64,000 nt of DNA, taken from Notamacropus eugenii. Its lineage: Eukaryota; Chordata; Mammalia; Diprotodontia; Macropodidae. Both the position numbers and the translations under genes were made by a program. The stretch is from contig NC_092877.1 in the NCBI RefSeq assembly GCF_028372415.1, positions 246,267,536 through 246,331,535 of the forward strand. Reading direction: 5' to 3'. Below are positions 59,376 through 64,000 of the stretch, piece after piece; positions within the stretch are counted from its first letter, which is position 1; the number at the start of each line of letters is the position of its first letter. The notes under the pieces are model-generated. The model made no database searches. It was not told where the DNA came from and saw only the letters and a program-made list of their open reading frames with translations.

Positions 59376-60520
59376 TTTAGAATAACAAAAATATTTTACT
59401 AAAAGGCAAGATTAACAGAAGTTTCCACAAAAATCACTGAAAATGGTTACAAGCTTTTCTGGAAGGAAAGTTTCTACACGTAACAGCAGAATCACAATAT
59501 AACTGAAGGTTGTGATGTTTAATGTCCCAATTTTTGTTCAAACAGTCAAGCTTTTCCATCTACAGCATGCTATGATTTAGTCTTGACTAGAGTGTATATT
59601 CTAAAATACAGCTGGTTAGCTGTTTTAATCAATGCAATTAGCATCAATATAAATAAGGAATAGGAGCCCACAAAACTGGAAGAAAAAAACGCACCTCTGC
59701 AGCTAAACACTACTTTCGTTCACAGTGCTGATACTTAAACTATAATCAGAGAAGTGAACAAAAGCAGAGCTGGTCCACTGCTTTTAAGCAATTTCACAAT
59801 AATCTAGATGATACTTCCAGCTTCTGCTCATGCATTACAACAGTGAATCAGGACAAGACAGAGATTTGCTAATGTGCATTTAATCACCAAATGACTGAAC
59901 ATGGTCTGGGTTTTTATTCTATAGTGTTTCTAAGACTGTGTCCATTAAATATAAATGAAAAAGAAAAAAGTCTTTCAAGAACAGGAGAAGTGATGCATAC
60001 TTGATATTGAGATAGAATGTAAATATTATTCATGGCATATAGTCTACTCCATGCTCTGGCTGTTTCTATGGCTTGGGCTTCATTGGTCCTTGACTGCTCA
60101 GTTACATCATTTGCTAATGGATCATTTGGATTGGGAGCACTTCACAAAATTCGAATTGAGGACAGTAATGTATGGTACTGCAATGCTGGAAACCATTTAT
60201 CTTTCAAAATATCTAAGCATATTCTTCTCAACTTTTCCTTATTAGGATGATACATTTGGTTACGAAATGCACTTTAGGAGCTGCCATTGGGTATTCTTCT
60301 AGAAGAAATAGTTCAAGTTTAAAAGTCCCTCCCTCAAATGGGGAATCCTGGGAACATGAAATGAACATATGAAAATAATGTGTATTGCTTTCATCTGGTT
60401 CTGCTTTTATCCCAAGAACTAGTTGCGCTAGCAAACCCTGAGGTTCTTTGATAATCTTGCAGGGCAGCCCAGCCATCTTGTGTGATCCAAAATTCAGCCT
60501 TGGGGTCCCATCTCTGAAGA
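59376..60520 (-). pseudogene. UBE2N: UBE2N processed pseudogene (retrocopy)
   Basis: UBE2N (Ubc13) is the E2 enzyme that builds Lys63-linked ubiquitin chains. The copy starts at the ATG at 60476 ([13 protein letters not shown]) and follows the parent: [36 protein letters not shown] one-base deletion at about 60255 shifts the frame. The next part keeps the active-site region ([12 protein letters not shown]), [12 protein letters not shown] and [13 protein letters not shown], but has a nonsense codon before SAPNP and a mutated stop (TAA to TAC). It has no introns and about 45 bp of 5' UTR; the 3' UTR (59376 to about 60017) ends in a short A tract. Target duplications 'ttaagtactttt' (59364-59375) and 'ttcagtactttt' (60521-60532) match at 11 of 12, in an L1-type TT/AAAA setting. 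Not functional as an E2. Confidence 0.95.
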
Positions 60521-60532
60521 TTCAGTACTTTT

Positions 60533-60729
60533 AAGATGCATTGCATAGATACAATGTAGGAATACAGACTTTGTCTGAAAAATACAATTTACTCAATTAC
60601 CGATATGGATCAATATACACACAGAAGTCTAATTTGAATGTGCCTTTGTAGTCTGATAGTTTCTTTGGCTGCTTGAAGGCCTAGGGAAGTACAAAGAATT
60701 TCTACTAGGAAATTGCAAATAAGAGATAT
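60533..60729. other. short unassigned sequence
   Basis: Unique-looking sequence between the retrocopy and a microsatellite. Confidence 0.4.
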
Positions 60730-60900
60730 GAGAGTGTATGTGTATACATCCTATATGTGTATATGTATGTATGCATGTATGTACACACATAAACCTATAC
60801 ATACACATACAATGATACATATATACATGCATATATGTGTGTGATACATAAACATGTATGTGTATAGGTATACATATTAATAACATATATACATGTATAT
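60730..60900. repeat. (TATG/CATA)n compound microsatellite
   Basis: TATG-phase units switching to CATA-phase near 60790, so the two halves are partly complementary. The 152-codon minus-strand His/Tyr-rich frame over it is a repeat translation. Confidence 0.85.
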
Positions 60901-62979
60901 GAGGGTCTATTTTTACATTGGTATATAGGCCACAGAACCTATAAATGTTCTTAAAATAATAGATAGTCCCCAGCTTGGCATAGCTACTTTCTAGTTCCAT
61001 AATCACAATAATGCAGTGGTAGAAGAATGCATGGGGTTGTGGATAGGGATTAGACTTCTCATGCTCATATAATTTAAAAAAACACAAAAATATTCATTTA
61101 AGAGTCAGTACTTTAAAGGTGTGTTTTTCTGAATATCAAATAAGTAGATATAGCGACAATTAGAAATAAGAACAACATTTATACTCTCTATAAAAAATGA
61201 AACCTAAATACTTAAAGAATATGTAACTAAATGGGTGAATATCATTTCGCAGGACATTTATCATGCAGTTTGCTGTACTTATGTAAGCAAAATCAACCAA
61301 GTCATCATGGGCATGATTGCAGTTTGCAAGTCAATATCTGTTGCAGATGATTCATTTGACAGATATAATTGTCAACATAAAGTAGAGAAATTACTTGACA
61401 ATTAAATCAACATTTAAATTAATTCAGTGTCTTCAATGTGATGATGATGATAGGTGGCAAAAATATGAGGGAAAATATCATTCAAGATCAAGAAATTAAA
61501 GAGACAATGATTTGCAAACTTCTAAGAATCCTAACATTTTTATGTCATTAAATAATTTTTCAATAATACAATTAACAGTTTCTATATATTAGCAATTTTG
61601 AGTGACACTTTAAAATGTGACTTTTTCCTTTCTGTTAAAAAATACCTGTTTAATGAAGTATTAGTTCTATGACAATTTCTATGTATGATGTTACATTGAA
61701 TTCACATCAGGGATCCGAAGCATGCGTTGTTTTAGATATGGAGAAGCATCAGGTCAATTATTAGACCAGAAATTTAAGAATAATAGGTTTTTACTACATC
61801 ATGAAACCAAAAATTGCAGAGAGTACTGCAGTGGACGTTGGAATAGGTATATTGAATCAAATTTATCTAACATTTTAATGTTTACGATGAACTTTCATCA
61901 CAATAACTGTAAAATAGGCATTATTCATATCATTACCTTGTTTAACAAAGTAGAAAAGAAGGTTCTGAGAGGGAAAATGATTTGACTGGATTCACATAAA
62001 TAGAATTTATTTAAATTATATTCTCTTGAATCCATACTGAAGAAATCATTAGAGATGGCACATTTTCAAAGGCATTTAGATATCAGTTTCAATATCTCAC
62101 AATATTACAGTATCCCATAAATGTGTCCCAAGGTTTATTCCAATGTGGAAAGAAGATTCAAACAAGGATGCAGACACACAGGAAACTTAGCAAAGCCAAG
62201 TGAACAGCAAATTCCACAGATTTTGTTGTTGTTGCTGTACAACCTCACTTTCATTTTATCATCATATCAGAAGAAAGACAATGGCAAGAGGTTCAAATGG
62301 CAACAGATTCTTGGTGCATGCAACCAGTCTCCAACATATCGTAAAGGATGACTTATGAGCAATAATGTTATAACAGACATGAGAAGAATATATATGATGC
62401 AATTAGAAAATGAGACAACCAAGAGAAAAGGTAAAAAGTTGACTCCACCAAATGTCAGAAGAACTAAAAGAAGACCTGTTGAATATTTGCTAGATCCTCC
62501 TTGTAGAATTTAAAAAGTGAGAGAGAGCTTTTTTAAGCTACAATCAATCACATAGGTAGGAAGCCAGTCATGTAGAAAGTGGTGATCACTGTAGCTTGAG
62601 GGAAGTCTCTCATCTTATTAAAATTCAACCACTTGTAAAGTGGAAGGAATATGTTATTATACACAAAGAATATCTTTACCAGTAAATAATTTGAAGAGGA
62701 CACAACATTGTACAAAAATAAATGTATACAGAAACTTTCCAAATCGCCAATGATAGCTTACATAATTGTTTGTGCTACTAATGTATCTAAGATCAAGATT
62801 CATTTTAATTTATCAATTGTTCTCAGTTTTCACATGCTTCTAAGTTGTCTACACTATTGCAGAGTGACCCAAAAGTGATAGAGGTGTGGAAGTGAAAATT
62901 ATTGCTATGTCTCTGCCTTATGCCTTACGGTATATCTTCTGGTTTACTCATATTTATCCATCATCTCCAATTTTCATGA
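60901..62979. other. intergenic DNA, mostly unassigned
   Basis: A weak MIR-like scrap may lie at 61900-62005 ('aaaataggcattattcatat' then 'ttctgagagggaaaatgatt'). Otherwise no named element; short frames are without signature. Confidence 0.4.
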
Positions 62980-63175
62980 GTCTATCTATCTATCTATCAT
63001 CTATCTATCTATCTATCTATCTGTAGATATAACAGATATATGTACATATATACACAAATATACATATATGTTTGCTTGTATATATGTGTATTTATTTTTA
63101 TTTATGTGTTTATGCATGTGTGTACACATATATGTATATATGTGTGTATGTGTGAGTTTGTGTGTGTGTGTATCA
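62980..63175. repeat. (TATC)n followed by (TATATG/TG)n microsatellite
   Basis: TATC units at 62980-63022, then TATACA/TATG and TG repeats to about 63175. Confidence 0.9.
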
Positions 63176-64000
63176 CACTAACCATCCAAGAAGGGTCTGC
63201 TTATTTCTCTATATAATGAAAGTAAAATACAGTGAGAAAAAAAGAATAACAAATGGAAAAAGGAAGCAGTCAGTACTCAATATCTAGTTCTGTCAGGGTT
63301 CAAACATTTAACTCCTTCCCCCTGTAGGAAAGAATATAGAAGATATTCTAAATATTCTAAAACAAAAATAGGACTATTAATGGCAGCTACTTCTCCCCAT
63401 CCCCACTCCACCACTAGAAGTCACAAGTTGCCTCTCACTGGCAACTTGGTTCAGTCAGTCAATCAATCAATATTTACTATGTGACTGCTATGTAACAGGC
63501 ACTTTACCAGATATGGTTCCCATCATCACAGAAGAAGGCTGCCACTAACCAAAAGAAGTACCAGTCATATTGCCTCATTAAACTCTCTTGGAAGTAGTTA
63601 GTTGGGATACAAAACAATAAGATTAGTTGGGACAAAACAATAAGATGTAACATTATTAAGATGGAGGAAAAACTGAAATCTCCACTCTTGATATAGCTTT
63701 CATTTTCCCAGTGCCTTTCCCCTAGAAATCTCCATAAAGCAGTCCCAGAAGCCCAAGTTCTACAACATCACTAGGTGGTGGATTCTAAAGTAGAATCTCA
63801 GTTATTTTCCAACATAACAAAACACAACTATATAATGATACAAGAAAATGCAATGTCTTGTGTGATGTAATCTGGTATATGATATAATGATAATATGTTA
63901 TGAAATATAACAGCTGAAAATGATATAACATGAAATTAACATACCATGACATAACTAACATAAACAGTGATATGTAAGTTCTTTTCGAGTACATTTTATT
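63176..64000. other. intergenic DNA with a CORE-SINE fragment
   Basis: At 63455-63530 the block 'tcagtcaatcaatcaatatt' followed by 'gctatgtaacaggcacttta' matches the start of the MIR/THER2-like repeat. The last 200 bp contain loose 'gatataatga/ataacatg' repeats. Confidence 0.5.

Noticed and set aside
60629..61087. 152-codon minus-strand frame
   Set aside because: Its central half is a TATG/CATA repeat translation and the ends show no similarity I recognise.
61722..61985. 87-codon plus-strand frame
   Set aside because: No recognisable motif, and its last part overlaps a weak MIR-like scrap.
62980..63022. CRISPR-like short tandem array
   Set aside because: Contiguous tetranucleotide units without spacers, in a vertebrate genome; a plain microsatellite.

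Overview
This is a eukaryotic, AT-rich, intergenic window, almost certainly from a marsupial genome. It contains no host protein-coding gene that I can support. The lineage call rests on repeat families: marsupial-type L1 and ORF2-less half-L1 (HAL1) elements, tRNA-derived SINEs with a BovB/RTE-like tail, MIR/THER-like CORE-SINEs, and RTE-clade LINE relics. Long open frames are either transposon ORFs or shadows of microsatellites and GC-rich transposon leaders.

Layout. From 1 to 30.7 kb there is old, heavily decayed material. It holds antisense L1 fragments (945-1935, 6948-8437, 13885-15306), an RTE-clade LINE relic (2440-3775) and a second, different RTE relic (25235-25440). It also holds a mariner-like element with terminal inverted repeats and TA flanks (19917-20800), an LTR-like block with a duplicated poly(A)-signal module (16470-17115), several SINEs and MIRs, and microsatellites. 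Long stretches (20.8-24.3 kb, 27.6-30.7 kb) contain nothing I can name.

From 30.7 to 54.4 kb the window is dominated by HAL1 elements: 5' leader, ORF1, a microsatellite-bearing 3' region and no ORF2. Five copies can be delimited by target-site duplications: 30703-33592 (+), 39761-42542 (+), 43691-46345 (-), and 47275-52828 (-), which is interrupted by a nested younger copy at 48731-51497 (-). A much older copy lies at 53095-54223 (+), joined to an isolated 5' leader fragment at 54224-54421 (-). All ORF1 copies are broken. Between these elements are two antisense L1 3' ends (35330-35645, 37815-39125) and a possible retrocopied 3' end with a poly(A) tract (39142-39728).

From 54.4 to 64 kb there are scattered MIR/SINE copies, microsatellites and a clear processed pseudogene of UBE2N (59376-60520, minus) with flanking target-site duplications.

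No operons or host pathways are present. The functional relationship visible is parasitic: HAL1 copies, SINEs and the retropseudogene carry hallmarks of mobilisation by LINE reverse transcriptases that this window no longer encodes intact. The most interesting leads are the HAL1 cluster, its nested insertion, and an antisense open frame retained in the leaders of several HAL1 copies that resembles, in position, the ORF0 of primate L1.
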